From Lachnospiraceae bacterium (GTDB taxonomy: Bacteria > Bacillota > Clostridia > Lachnospirales > Lachnospiraceae), in assembly GCA_030537145.1 (NCBI GenBank), contig JAUNON010000015.1, positions 1 to 55,921 on the forward strand: a stretch of 55,921 nt of DNA. Direction: 5' to 3'. Shown here piece by piece: positions 25,464 to 34,458 of the stretch. The stretch's first letter is position 1. Each line of letters opens with the position of its first letter. Made by a program: the position numbers and the translations under genes. The notes beneath the pieces are model-generated. The model saw only the letters and a list, made by a program, of their open reading frames with translations, was not told the DNA's origin and made no database searches.

Positions 25464-25489
25464 GACTGTGCCGGGGAAGCACAGTCTTT
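25457..25489 (-). terminator. Terminator of the SleB-type hydrolase gene
   Basis: The arms AAAGACTGTGC (25461-25471) and GCACAGTCTTT (25479-25489) form an 11-bp stem with A/T runs on both sides, so it can act in both directions. It lies 37 bp after the hydrolase stop codon and abuts the palindromic repeat. Confidence 0.85.
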
Positions 25490-25525
25490 TTTTCTTGGAA
25501 TTTTTCAGTTTTCAATGCTGTCATT

Positions 25526-26974
25526 TTAGTAGAACTGGTGATCTCCGATCTGCATTCCGGAACCGGAGCCTGCATTAAAATACAGGGCGGAGCCTACCGG
25601 ATTTTCTCCGGCCAGAGCTGCAGAAGCCGCATCGTAGCAGGCGCTGGGGACGCCGTTTGCCAATTCGCTTGCCAGTGCACCGGAGGAAGCCGGTGTAAAC
25701 TGTCCGCTCTGATAAATTACTTCGCTGATCGTATTCGGGAAGGAGGAGCTGGCTACACGGTTCATAACCACGGCGCCTACCGCCACCATTCCTTCGTAGC
25801 TCTGATTGCCTGCCTCACAGTAAATGATCGCAGCCATCAGATCCAGATCACCGGAGCTTACAGAAGAGCCGCTGTCGTCTGAGCTAGTCTCCTCCGTGTA
25901 ATCGGAAGCCGCATCCTGCGTATCCTCATAGCCACTGTCCGTTCCGTCCGCAGAGTCATCATAAACGGTATCGTCCGTATAATCTTCCGCATTTGCGTAA
26001 TCCGAATCTGTATACTCTTCCGCATCATCTACGGTTTCCACATCCTCTGTATCATCGTAGGAGTCCTCCGTGCCGGCATCGGTGGTATCATCCGTATATA
26101 CCTCATCCGATCCGTCCTCGGTATAGCTTCCGTCATCATTCGCATCGTCATAGGAATCATCGGTGTAATCGGTGCCGTCCGTATCACTGCCGTCATCCGT
26201 GTAGCTTCCGTCATCCGTATCACTGCCCTCGTCTGAATAGCTGCCGTCATCCGTATAATCGCCGCCGTCGGTGTAATCCTGGCCGTCCTCATAGGTACCG
26301 TCTCCGGCATCGCTTCCATCATCGTAGGAGGTGTCGTAATCTTCTTCGTAAGATGCATCCTCTGCATCGGATCCGGCCTGGGAAACTCCATCCAGCGGAA
26401 CCGCTTCGTCCACCAGCATCACCCGCTTCACATCCTCTTCTGATACATAGGCAAGCTGGTCTGCCCCGACCTGTACTCCGATCCAATGACCCTCATCGCT
26501 CACCACCTGGAAGGTCTGTCCGTCATTTACTGATGCAAGAATCGGTGCATTCGCATCCGCATATTCAAATACCTTTACATCATCCCAGGATGCCTGTACG
26601 CCTTCCACGCCATAATAATCCGCCAGTCCTTTCGCTTCGGCGCCATACATCAGATAGTCATTCCGGACATATCCGATTACATCACCGGACTTTACCTCTG
26701 TCCACTTTTCGCCCTTGTTCAGAACCTCTACCGCACCGCCCCGGTACAGACAGGCAACCACCTGGCCGTCCTCATCGGCTGCAGAACGAATATTCACACC
26801 GGTATTTACCGTATCATCATTCGTCATAGCAATGCTGTCCCACACAGACTCAGCGCCCTTTGACATATCAATACTGAAAGCCTTGTCGTTGGAAGCCATT
26901 GCAGCCGTGCCAGCAGTAAGAGAAACTGTCATCATCGCTGCAGTGCAAACCGCAAATTGCTTTCTCATCTTCAT
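25526..26974 (-). CDS. Exported SleB-type cell wall hydrolase with SH3 domains and an acidic linker
   Basis: The protein has 482 residues: a signal peptide (1-28, ending AAMASND), two SH3-like domains (about 55-110 and 128-190), a Asp/Tyr/Thr/Ser-rich linker (about 202-372, built on YTDDGS-like units) and a C-terminal Hydrolase_2 domain (379-482) with the likely catalytic Glu387 in YCEAGN and the MNRV..FPNTISEVI pattern. SleB-type enzymes are lytic transglycosylases used in spore germination or wall turnover. From residue 185 to 405 there is not one Lys or Arg. GGGAGGTTAGGAT precedes the ATG at 26974. The gene is monocistronic, with its own promoter and terminator. Confidence 0.9.
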   Translation of the reverse strand: MKMRKQFAVCTAAMMTVSLTAGTAAMASNDKAFSIDMSKGAESVWDSIAMTNDDTVNTGVNIRSAADEDGQVVACLYRGGAVEVLNKGEKWTEVKSGDVIGYVRNDYLMYGAEAKGLADYYGVEGVQASWDDVKVFEYADANAPILASVNDGQTFQVVSDEGHWIGVQVGADQLAYVSEEDVKRVMLVDEAVPLDGVSQAGSDAEDASYEEDYDTSYDDGSDAGDGTYEDGQDYTDGGDYTDDGSYSDEGSDTDDGSYTDDGSDTDGTDYTDDSYDDANDDGSYTEDGSDEVYTDDTTDAGTEDSYDDTEDVETVDDAEEYTDSDYANAEDYTDDTVYDDSADGTDSGYEDTQDAASDYTEETSSDDSGSSVSSGDLDLMAAIIYCEAGNQSYEGMVAVGAVVMNRVASSSFPNTISEVIYQSGQFTPASSGALASELANGVPSACYDAASAALAGENPVGSALYFNAGSGSGMQIGDHQFY

Positions 26975-27075
26975 ATCCTAACCTCCCTTATGTAAAAATA
27001 AATCGATACTTTTATGAACACTTTTTACTTCTTTCGTCATTTTGTTACAAATTTGTTAAATCATATTACGGACTT

Positions 27076-27104
27076 ATTGTAATTCATAGAAGGAGAAATG
27101 TCAA
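27076..27104 (-). promoter_or_regulatory. Sigma-A promoter of the SleB-type hydrolase
   Basis: The minus strand has -35 TTGACA (27104-27099), 17 nt and -10 TACAAT (27081-27076), with a leader of about 95 nt. A sigma-A-like promoter rather than a sporulation-type one suggests expression in growing cells. Confidence 0.85.
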
Positions 27105-27162
27105 GCCCTAGTTTTCAACAGTCCTGCAACGTTTTCCGGCAGCCGGCAGGAACTCTGTCCGG

Positions 27163-27191
27163 TTGCGCCTGCCGGGAAAAAATGATATGAT
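27163..27191 (+). promoter_or_regulatory. Promoter of the SpoU-type methyltransferase
   Basis: The plus strand has TTGCGC (27163-27168), a 17-nt spacer and TATGAT (27186-27191), giving a leader of about 40 nt. Confidence 0.6.
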
Positions 27192-27235
27192 GAATTATCT
27201 GCAGGGGACCGTCCCTGGAAAATAAGGAGAAAAAT

Positions 27236-28018
27236 ATGATTACCAGTTCATCCAACAGCCAGATTAAGAATATGATCCAGTTAAAAAAGAAAGCAAAAGA
27301 ACGCAGCCTCCAGGATGTATTTCTGGTGGAGGGCGTGAAGATGTTTTGTGAAGCTCCAAAGGAACGGGTCTGTAAGGTTTACGCCTCTGCCGGGTTTTGC
27401 CAGAAAAAGGAACACCTGGAGCTTCTGCAGGGATACGATTATGAGATTGTTTCCGATGCGGTATTTGACAGTATCAGCGATACCAGGACACCCCAGGGCA
27501 TTATCTGTCTGGTGCGCCAGTTTCATTATAAGCCCGAAGATGTGACGGCGGCTCCCGGCGGCCGGGCGCCCTTGTGCATGGTACTGGAAAATCTTCAGGA
27601 TCCCGGAAATATGGGCACCATTTTCCGTACCGCCGAGGGAGCCGGAGTTACCGGCATCCTGCTTGGCAGCACCTGCGTGGATCTCTATAATCCCAAGGTG
27701 ATACGCTCCACCATGGGTTCTGTTTACCGTATGCCCTTTTTCTATACCGAAGATCTTCACCAGACGCTGCGGGGCTGGAAAAGGGACGGAATCACGCTGT
27801 ATGCAGCCCACCTGAAGGGAAAAAACAGCTACGATAAAGAGGATTACCGGAGCCCCTCCGCCTTTCTCATCGGAAACGAGAGCCAGGGGCTCACCGAAGA
27901 GACTGCGGCCCTGGCGGATCGCTATATCCGAATTCCCATGAGCGGCCGGGTAGAATCACTGAACGCCGCCGTTGCCTCCGCAATTCTTATGTACGAAGCA
28001 AAACGGCAGCGTTCCTGA
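27236..28018 (+). CDS. SpoU/TrmH-type RNA 2'-O-methyltransferase
   Basis: The 260-residue protein has an N-terminal substrate-binding domain (SSNSQIKNMIQLKKKAKER) and the knotted SPOUT domain with its motifs: LENLQDPGNMGTIFRTAEGAG, IRSTMGSVYRMPF, LIGNESQGL and IPMSGRVESLNAAVA. It uses S-adenosylmethionine to methylate a ribose in rRNA or tRNA; 23S rRNA is the usual target of this subgroup, but the site is not known. AATAAGGAGAAAAAT precedes the ATG at 27236. It stands alone on the plus strand, convergent with pfkA. Confidence 0.92.
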   Translation: MITSSSNSQIKNMIQLKKKAKERSLQDVFLVEGVKMFCEAPKERVCKVYASAGFCQKKEHLELLQGYDYEIVSDAVFDSISDTRTPQGIICLVRQFHYKPEDVTAAPGGRAPLCMVLENLQDPGNMGTIFRTAEGAGVTGILLGSTCVDLYNPKVIRSTMGSVYRMPFFYTEDLHQTLRGWKRDGITLYAAHLKGKNSYDKEDYRSPSAFLIGNESQGLTEETAALADRYIRIPMSGRVESLNAAVASAILMYEAKRQRS

Positions 28019-28085
28019 TTCCGGAAAACCGTTCCGTTCCTATTCAATTCTGTACAGACGTCTGTTCACGCTCATAAAAAACGGA

Positions 28086-28249
28086 GCTGCCGCAAAATCG
28101 AAAAGCAAAAGGATCTGTATCCAGGGTGTTTGTATCACTGAGACAAATGTCCGAAGCATGGCGGACGAAGTCCGACATGGGCGGACAGATGTCAGGAAGT
28201 GCTCACAAACACCGGATACAGATCCTTGCAAATGAAATTTTGAGGCAGC
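28086..28249. repeat. 164-nt near-palindromic hairpin element
   Basis: The whole segment folds on itself around CGGAC-GAA-GTCCG (28162-28174). Going outward, TGTCCG/CGGACA, CAT/ATG, GTGTTTGT/ACAAACAC, AAGGATCTGTATCC/GGATACAGATCCTT, CAAAAT/ATTTTG and GCTGCC/GGCAGC all pair. There is no open reading frame of note. It lies 67 bp after the methyltransferase stop and touches the 59-bp repeat at its right end. It could be a non-autonomous mobile repeat (MITE-like) or a structured RNA. Confidence 0.75.
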
Positions 28250-28308
28250 GGCATTCGCCAAATACGTGCGCAAGCGCCCGTGCTTGGCTCATTGCTCGCG
28301 GGAATAAA
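28250..28308. repeat. 59-bp dispersed repeat, copy 2 (inverted)
   Basis: This is the reverse complement of 21906-21964 with one mismatch. It ends 5 bp from the pfkA stop codon. The trailing AATAAATTACCTTA recurs at 38232-38245, so a remnant of a third copy may be there. Confidence 0.9.
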
Positions 28309-28313
28309 TTACC

Positions 28314-29339
<1,026 letters not shown>

Positions 29340-29373
29340 TCATTCTAATCTATTTTTTCCCATTTGTAAAGCA

Positions 29374-32300
29374 TCAGTCTCTTCCCCTTCGTTCCGCCAG
29401 CTTTACATTTTCCTGTCCAAAAACCTGTTCCAGCTTTTTCAGCAGCTCCCCGGAGGCCTGCACACTGTAGCGGGCCCCCAAACGTTTTACTGCCCTGGGA
29501 TTTTTTACATAAATTACAATCTGGTCTTTTCCGTCGCTGGAGCGAATGATCTGATAAAGCTCCTGCTCCTTCCTTGCGAACTCCTCTTTCGTTTCGAACT
29601 GAATCCAGATATCTCTGGGCACTTCCTCAAAAGCCCAGATTTTTTCACAAATCAGCTTGCTGGCCTTATCATCCTCCGCCGATACCCGGCCCTGCACAAA
29701 CAGCTTGGCATCCTCCTGGATAAGCTGATGATATTTCTCATAATCTCTGGGAAAGACCAGTACCTCCACCGTACCCACCAGATCCTCCAGAGTAAAAAAG
29801 GCCATAGTCTTGTTGGTCTTTGTATATTTTATGGTCTTTCCTTCTACGATGCCTCCGATAACCGTCTTAATCCCGTCTGCGATTCTGGAATGCCCCGTTT
29901 CTTCATCCAGGGCAAAGTCAGAGGATACTGCAGAAATATTTTTCCGCCACAGGCTTTCATACTCCTCCAGCGGATGCCCGCTGGCATAGATTCCCAAGAC
30001 CTCCTTTTCAAAAACCAGAAGCTGCTCCTTTTCATATTCCCCCACATCCGGCATCCGGATGGAATATTCCTGCTTTTCTTCCTCTCCCATCAGATCAAAC
30101 AGAGACATCTGACCCGAAATAGAAGCCTTCTTTTCCTGGGCCACGCTGTCCATCACCTGCACGTAGACCATCATAAGCTGTTTTCTGGTTCCGCCCAGCC
30201 CGTCCATAGCTCCGGCCTTGATAAAGCTTTCCACGGTACGTTTATTGACCTCTCTTCCGGAGAGCCGTTCTATAAAGTTGCGCAGATCCGTAAATCTGCC
30301 GCCCCGCTTTCGTTCCTCCAAAATCGCTTCGATCACCGGCCTTCCTACGCTCTTAATTGCAGACAGGCCATAACGGATCCTGCCATTTTTGACGGAAAAT
30401 CCGCTTTCCCCTTCATTGATGTCCGGCGGAAGAATCGGGATCCTCATCTGGCGGCAGCTCATAATGTATTCGGCCACCTTCCCGGGATTGTCGATCACGG
30501 AAGTCATCAGCGCCGCCATATATTCCACCGGATAATAGTATTTCAGCCAGGCCGTCTGATAAGACACCACCGCATAGGCCGCCGCATGGGATTTGTTGAA
30601 CGCATACTTGGCAAAATCCGTCATCTCATCATAGATCTTATTCGCCACCTGCTCGCTGATCCCGTTGGCAATACAGCCCGGAACGCCTTCCTCCCGGTTT
30701 CCATAGACGAAGTTCTGCCGCTCCTTCGCCATCACCGCCGCCTTTTTCTTAGACATGGCACGGCGCACCAGATCGCTCCGGCCCAGAGTATAGCCGCCCA
30801 GATCCCGCACGATCTGCATCACCTGCTCCTGATATACAATGCAGCCATACGTGGGCTCAAGGATCGGTTTTAGCTGCGGGCAGTCATAAGCAATGGTGTC
30901 CGGATTATTTTTTCCCCGGATATACTGCGGAATAAAATCCATGGGGCCGGGACGGTACAGCGAAATACCGGCGATCACATCCTCCAGGCTCTGAGGCTTC
31001 AGTTCCTTCATAAAGCTCTTCATCCCGGCGCTTTCCAACTGGAACACCCCGTCCGTCCTTCCGGTTCCCAGGGAAGCCAATACCGCCTTATCATCATAAT
31101 TGATCTGATCCATATCTATGCTTTGTCCGCTGCCGCTTTGCGCCATCCGCACCGCATTCTGTATCACCGTCAGGGTTCTCAGGCCCAGGAAGTCCATCTT
31201 CAGCAATCCCAGCTCCTCCAGCGTGGTCATGGTAAACTGGGTCGTGATCGTCCCGTCAGAGGCTCTGGAAAGGGGCACATACTCATCCACGGATTTCTGG
31301 CTGATCACCACCCCGGCCGCATGCATGGAGGTATGCCTGGGCAGTCCCTCCAGCCGTCTCGCCATATCGATCAGCGTATGAATCTGCTCATCCGTATCGT
31401 ACATGGTCTTTAGCTCCTGGCTCATCTTCAATGCCTTATCGATGGTGATATTCAGCTCCATAGGCACCATCTTTGCAATGGTATCGCACAGAGCATAGGG
31501 CAGGTCCATTACTCTTCCTACGTCCCGGATCACGCCTCTGGCAGCCAGCGTACCAAAGGTAACAATCTGCACCACCCGGTCTTTCCCGTATTTTCGCACC
31601 ACGTAGTCGATTACCTCCTGCCTCCGTTCGAAGCAGAAGTCCACGTCAATATCCGGCATGGATACACGCTCCGGGTTCAGGAAACGCTCAAACAGCAGAT
31701 TATAGCGGATCGGATCCAGCTTCGTAATTCCCAGGCTATAGGCTACCAGGCTTCCGGCCGCAGATCCGCGGCCCGGGCCCACCATAATATCATGCTCCCT
31801 GGCATAGCGGATAAAGTCCCAGACGATCAGGAAGTAATCCACATAGCCCATGGTTTTGATAACCCCCAGCTCGTAATCCAGACGTTCCTTTAATTCCTCC
31901 GTGACCGGCTGATACCGCTCCTCCAGCCCGTCCCGGCACAGTTTATTCAAATATTCCCAGGAGGTATAGCCCTCCGGCACATCAAACTTCGGCAGCTTTG
32001 TCACGCCAAACTCAATCTCCACATGGCAGCGCTCTGCGATTTTATGCGTGTTCTCCAAAGCCTCCGGCGCATAGGGAAACAGCTCGGCCATCTCCTGCTG
32101 CGATTTCACATAATACTGGCCGCCTTCATAGCGCATACGGTCCTCGTCCGCCAGCTTCTTTCCGGTCTGGATGCAAAGCAGAATATCGTGAGCCGCAGCA
32201 TCCTCTGCCATGGTATAATGCACATCATTGGTGGCCACCAGATCAATCCCCAGCTCCCGGCTCATACGCATAAGCTGCTGATTTACCAGCTTTTGCTCCG

Positions 32301-32847
32301 GAATGCCATGATCCTGCAGCTCCAGGAAAAAATTCCCTTTTCCGAAGATTCTTTCATATTTTAATGCGGCCATTCTGGCTTCCTCGTAAAATCCCCGCAC
32401 CAGATTGCGCTGCACCTCACCTGCCAGGCAGGCGCTCAGGGCAATAATTCCCTCATGGTACTGCTCCAGTATTTCCATATCCACACGGGGCTTATAATAA
32501 AACCCATCCACAAATCCTTTGGATACCAGCTTCATCAGATTTGCATAGCCTGTGTTATTTTCCGCCAGCAGCACAAGATGATAATACCGGTCATCGCTGG
32601 TTCCCTTTCCTGCTTCCCGGTCAAACCGGGATCCCGGCGCCACATACACCTCACAGCCCAAAATCGGGTTGATCCCCGCCTCTTTGGCCGCCCGGTAGAA
32701 ATCAATGACGCCGTACATCACACCATGATCCGTGATGGCCGCACTGTCCATCCCCAGCTCCTTTACCCTGGCTACATATTCCTTTATCTTATTTGACCCA
32801 TCCAAGAGACTATACTCTGTATGAACGTGTAAATGTGTAAAATTCAA
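29374..32847 (-). CDS. dnaE: DNA polymerase III alpha subunit (DnaE type)
   Basis: The replicative polymerase subunit has 1157 residues. It opens with the PHP domain (FTHLHVHTEYSLLDGS, AITDHGVMYG), followed by the polymerase core with PGRGSAAGSLVAYSLGIT and the catalytic Asp pair in MPDIDVDFCFERR, then FAKYAFNKSHAAAYA and a C-terminal OB-fold (KTIKYTKTNKTMAFFTLEDLVGTVEVLVFP). I chose the TTG at 32847 because it gives the family start (M)NFTHLHVH and has GGGGGAAAG before it; the ATG at 32889 lacks a ribosome binding site. The CPBP protease gene is 97 bp upstream and pfkA downstream. Confidence 0.96.
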   Translation of the reverse strand: MNFTHLHVHTEYSLLDGSNKIKEYVARVKELGMDSAAITDHGVMYGVIDFYRAAKEAGINPILGCEVYVAPGSRFDREAGKGTSDDRYYHLVLLAENNTGYANLMKLVSKGFVDGFYYKPRVDMEILEQYHEGIIALSACLAGEVQRNLVRGFYEEARMAALKYERIFGKGNFFLELQDHGIPEQKLVNQQLMRMSRELGIDLVATNDVHYTMAEDAAAHDILLCIQTGKKLADEDRMRYEGGQYYVKSQQEMAELFPYAPEALENTHKIAERCHVEIEFGVTKLPKFDVPEGYTSWEYLNKLCRDGLEERYQPVTEELKERLDYELGVIKTMGYVDYFLIVWDFIRYAREHDIMVGPGRGSAAGSLVAYSLGITKLDPIRYNLLFERFLNPERVSMPDIDVDFCFERRQEVIDYVVRKYGKDRVVQIVTFGTLAARGVIRDVGRVMDLPYALCDTIAKMVPMELNITIDKALKMSQELKTMYDTDEQIHTLIDMARRLEGLPRHTSMHAAGVVISQKSVDEYVPLSRASDGTITTQFTMTTLEELGLLKMDFLGLRTLTVIQNAVRMAQSGSGQSIDMDQINYDDKAVLASLGTGRTDGVFQLESAGMKSFMKELKPQSLEDVIAGISLYRPGPMDFIPQYIRGKNNPDTIAYDCPQLKPILEPTYGCIVYQEQVMQIVRDLGGYTLGRSDLVRRAMSKKKAAVMAKERQNFVYGNREEGVPGCIANGISEQVANKIYDEMTDFAKYAFNKSHAAAYAVVSYQTAWLKYYYPVEYMAALMTSVIDNPGKVAEYIMSCRQMRIPILPPDINEGESGFSVKNGRIRYGLSAIKSVGRPVIEAILEERKRGGRFTDLRNFIERLSGREVNKRTVESFIKAGAMDGLGGTRKQLMMVYVQVMDSVAQEKKASISGQMSLFDLMGEEEKQEYSIRMPDVGEYEKEQLLVFEKEVLGIYASGHPLEEYESLWRKNISAVSSDFALDEETGHSRIADGIKTVIGGIVEGKTIKYTKTNKTMAFFTLEDLVGTVEVLVFPRDYEKYHQLIQEDAKLFVQGRVSAEDDKASKLICEKIWAFEEVPRDIWIQFETKEEFARKEQELYQIIRSSDGKDQIVIYVKNPRAVKRLGARYSVQASGELLKKLEQVFGQENVKLAERRGRD

Positions 32848-32944
32848 GATACTTTCCCCCAGCTTTCCAATCCAGTCTTTGACTGTCATTCGCGCCCCGT
32901 GCGCGGTTACACCCAGGGCCCCGTCTCTTTTTCCCCGCTCTTTT

Positions 32945-33874
32945 TCACAAAAAGTATTCCACGGCCACCATGTAGGCTGCCGCCAGTACCACTGCCAAAA
33001 CCAGCGCCGGTGTCCATACACGGCCCCCTCTGCCCGCCTTGCGATCCTCACGAAGCAGCACCTGCTTCATATGCTCTGTCCGCCCGCAATGCCGGACAAG
33101 CCATACAAAAACACAAACCGCCAATGCCCCGCACACCACGGCAATCACGGTATAGGCCGTCAGGCTCCGGAGAATATCCTGGCGGCTGATGATTTCGGCT
33201 GCCTGGGATAATTCCTCCTCATCCGCCATCTGACCGGACACTGCCAGGGCCAGCACGGTACTGCAGTTTACAATAAAATGCGGAATCATGGATGCCGTTA
33301 CGCTCCCTGCCGCCTCCACCAGCAGGGCAAAAACGACGCCCAGAACAAAGGCATAAATAAACTGGTTAATATTCATATGCAGCAGTCCAAAGCAAAGGCC
33401 GCTGACCAGCGCCCCTTTTAAAATCCCTGCCGGACGGATGCCGTGAAAATAGATTCCGCGAAACATAAATTCCTCCGCCGCCGCAGGCAGGATTGCAATA
33501 TAAAAAAGATTCTGCCAAAAAGAATTGTCCCCCACCCCGGAAAGATTTCCCGCCACATGGTTTGCAGAAAACAGCATGGAAAACAAATTAAGCCATGTGA
33601 CCACCGGCAGAAGCAATATGCCAAACAAAATCAGCATCAAAACTGCCGATACCGGCAGAAGTCTTACCTGAAGCTGATTCAGGATCTGTCCCCGTGTACT
33701 CAGGATATAAATCAGCACAGGAACCAGATAAATAAATTCGCTCAGCGCCAGACTCTGATATAACGTCAGCTCCGTAAAAAAAATCCCCAGAAGATACGGC
33801 GCTGCCAGCGCAGTTAAAATCATTCCAAGATAAAGCCTGTTCATTCCTTTTGCTCTGTTCATTGTCCTATCCAT
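32945..33874 (-). CDS. CPBP-family intramembrane metalloprotease
   Basis: The 309-residue membrane protein has about eight hydrophobic segments and the three CPBP/Abi motifs: EE..R in AAAEEFMFRG, the His in LCFGLLHMNINQF and the His-Asn in IPHFIVN. Relatives process prenylated or peptide substrates in the membrane; some give bacteriocin self-immunity. No bacteriocin gene is seen near. The exact start is uncertain: ATGs at 33874 and 33862 are both possible (AAAGGA stands directly before the first and 12 nt before the second). The gene is followed by dnaE. Confidence 0.88.
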   Translation of the reverse strand: MDRTMNRAKGMNRLYLGMILTALAAPYLLGIFFTELTLYQSLALSEFIYLVPVLIYILSTRGQILNQLQVRLLPVSAVLMLILFGILLLPVVTWLNLFSMLFSANHVAGNLSGVGDNSFWQNLFYIAILPAAAEEFMFRGIYFHGIRPAGILKGALVSGLCFGLLHMNINQFIYAFVLGVVFALLVEAAGSVTASMIPHFIVNCSTVLALAVSGQMADEEELSQAAEIISRQDILRSLTAYTVIAVVCGALAVCVFVWLVRHCGRTEHMKQVLLREDRKAGRGGRVWTPALVLAVVLAAAYMVAVEYFL

Positions 33875-33985
33875 TCCTTTGCAGGAAAAGCTTTATTTCC
33901 AAATCCTCCCCGCAAATGTTCCTTTTTCTTTATTATGTCCAAAATTCCGCATCCCTTGCCTGCAGCCGATACAAAGCCTGATGGT

Positions 33986-34013
33986 ATTATACCATCATTT
34001 TCCTGTTTGTGGA
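33986..34013 (-). promoter_or_regulatory. Extended -10 promoter of the CPBP-dnaE-pfkA group
   Basis: The minus strand reads TCCACA (34013-34008), 16 nt, then TGG-TATAAT with the -10 at 33991-33986. The leader is about 110 nt. Confidence 0.65.
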
Positions 34014-34015
34014 AT

Positions 34016-34063
34016 AAAAACAAAGGGCCGTTCTGAATTGCGTGTTCAGAACAGCCCCTTTGT
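34016..34063 (-). terminator. Terminator of the 77-residue gene
   Basis: An 18-19 bp stem with one or two mismatches (ACAAAGGGGCTGTTCTGAA with TTCAGAACGGCCCTTTGT) is followed by TTTTTATT on the minus strand, just after the 77-residue gene. Confidence 0.88.
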
Positions 34064-34075
34064 TTTGGTTCTATC

Positions 34076-34309
34076 TTAATTGTTCATCATAAAGGCGATC
34101 AGCCTGTCAATATCCTCTTTTTCGTATGCAAGGATCTCCAGCTCCGGGATCTCGCCGTTGGAAAAAATGTTTGCCATGGAAACATACTGGCTCAGCTTGG
34201 ATTTCAGGTTCAGTCTGTCGCCTTCTCCTGTTACCAGCTCCACCTTGCCTTTGCACTCATCGATTACCTTGAAGAATTTGTCAATATTTGTAATGTTCTG
34301 TACCTTCAT
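34076..34309 (-). CDS. Conserved 77-residue protein, function unknown
   Basis: The small acidic-to-neutral soluble protein begins MKVQNITNIDKFFKVIDECKG and ends EKEDIDRLIAFMMNN. I have the impression of similar short proteins in other Lachnospiraceae, sometimes mislabelled as polyA polymerase, but I recognise no domain. The predicted pattern alternates helix (12-20), strand pair (KVELVTGEGDRLNL), helix and a C-terminal helix. It is a single-gene transcription unit: a clear promoter on one side and a strong terminator on the other, which suggests steady expression. AAGGAGAATAAGAG precedes the ATG at 34309. Confidence 0.75.
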   Translation of the reverse strand: MKVQNITNIDKFFKVIDECKGKVELVTGEGDRLNLKSKLSQYVSMANIFSNGEIPELEILAYEKEDIDRLIAFMMNN

Positions 34310-34357
34310 CTCTTATTCTCCTTTCACTTCTCTCATCTATTTTCCATTCACGCCTAC

Positions 34358-34386
34358 AATATAAGCTGTATTTTTCCAGAAATCAA
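34358..34386 (-). promoter_or_regulatory. Sigma-A promoter of the 77-residue gene
   Basis: The minus strand has TTGATT (34386-34381), 17 nt, then TATATT (34363-34358), 49 nt before the ATG. Confidence 0.7.
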
Positions 34387-34458
34387 GAGGAGAATTTATT
34401 TTCGGAGTTATTGTTATTATGCATAAATTTCCAGTTCATTTTTTGTGCATTTTTACCA

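Noticed and set aside
25993..26829. A 278-codon plus-strand frame rich in His/Arg/Pro
   Set aside because: It is the reverse of the YTDDGS repeat in the SleB-type hydrolase gene.
28086..28249. 6S RNA
   Set aside because: The long hairpin is suggestive, but I could not place the conserved central bubble and flanking G-C pairs, and its contact with a dispersed repeat favours a repeat element.
21906..28308. A composite transposon
   Set aside because: The flanking copies are only 59 bp, carry no transposase gene, and the genes between them are normal housekeeping types; no target-site duplication could be seen.
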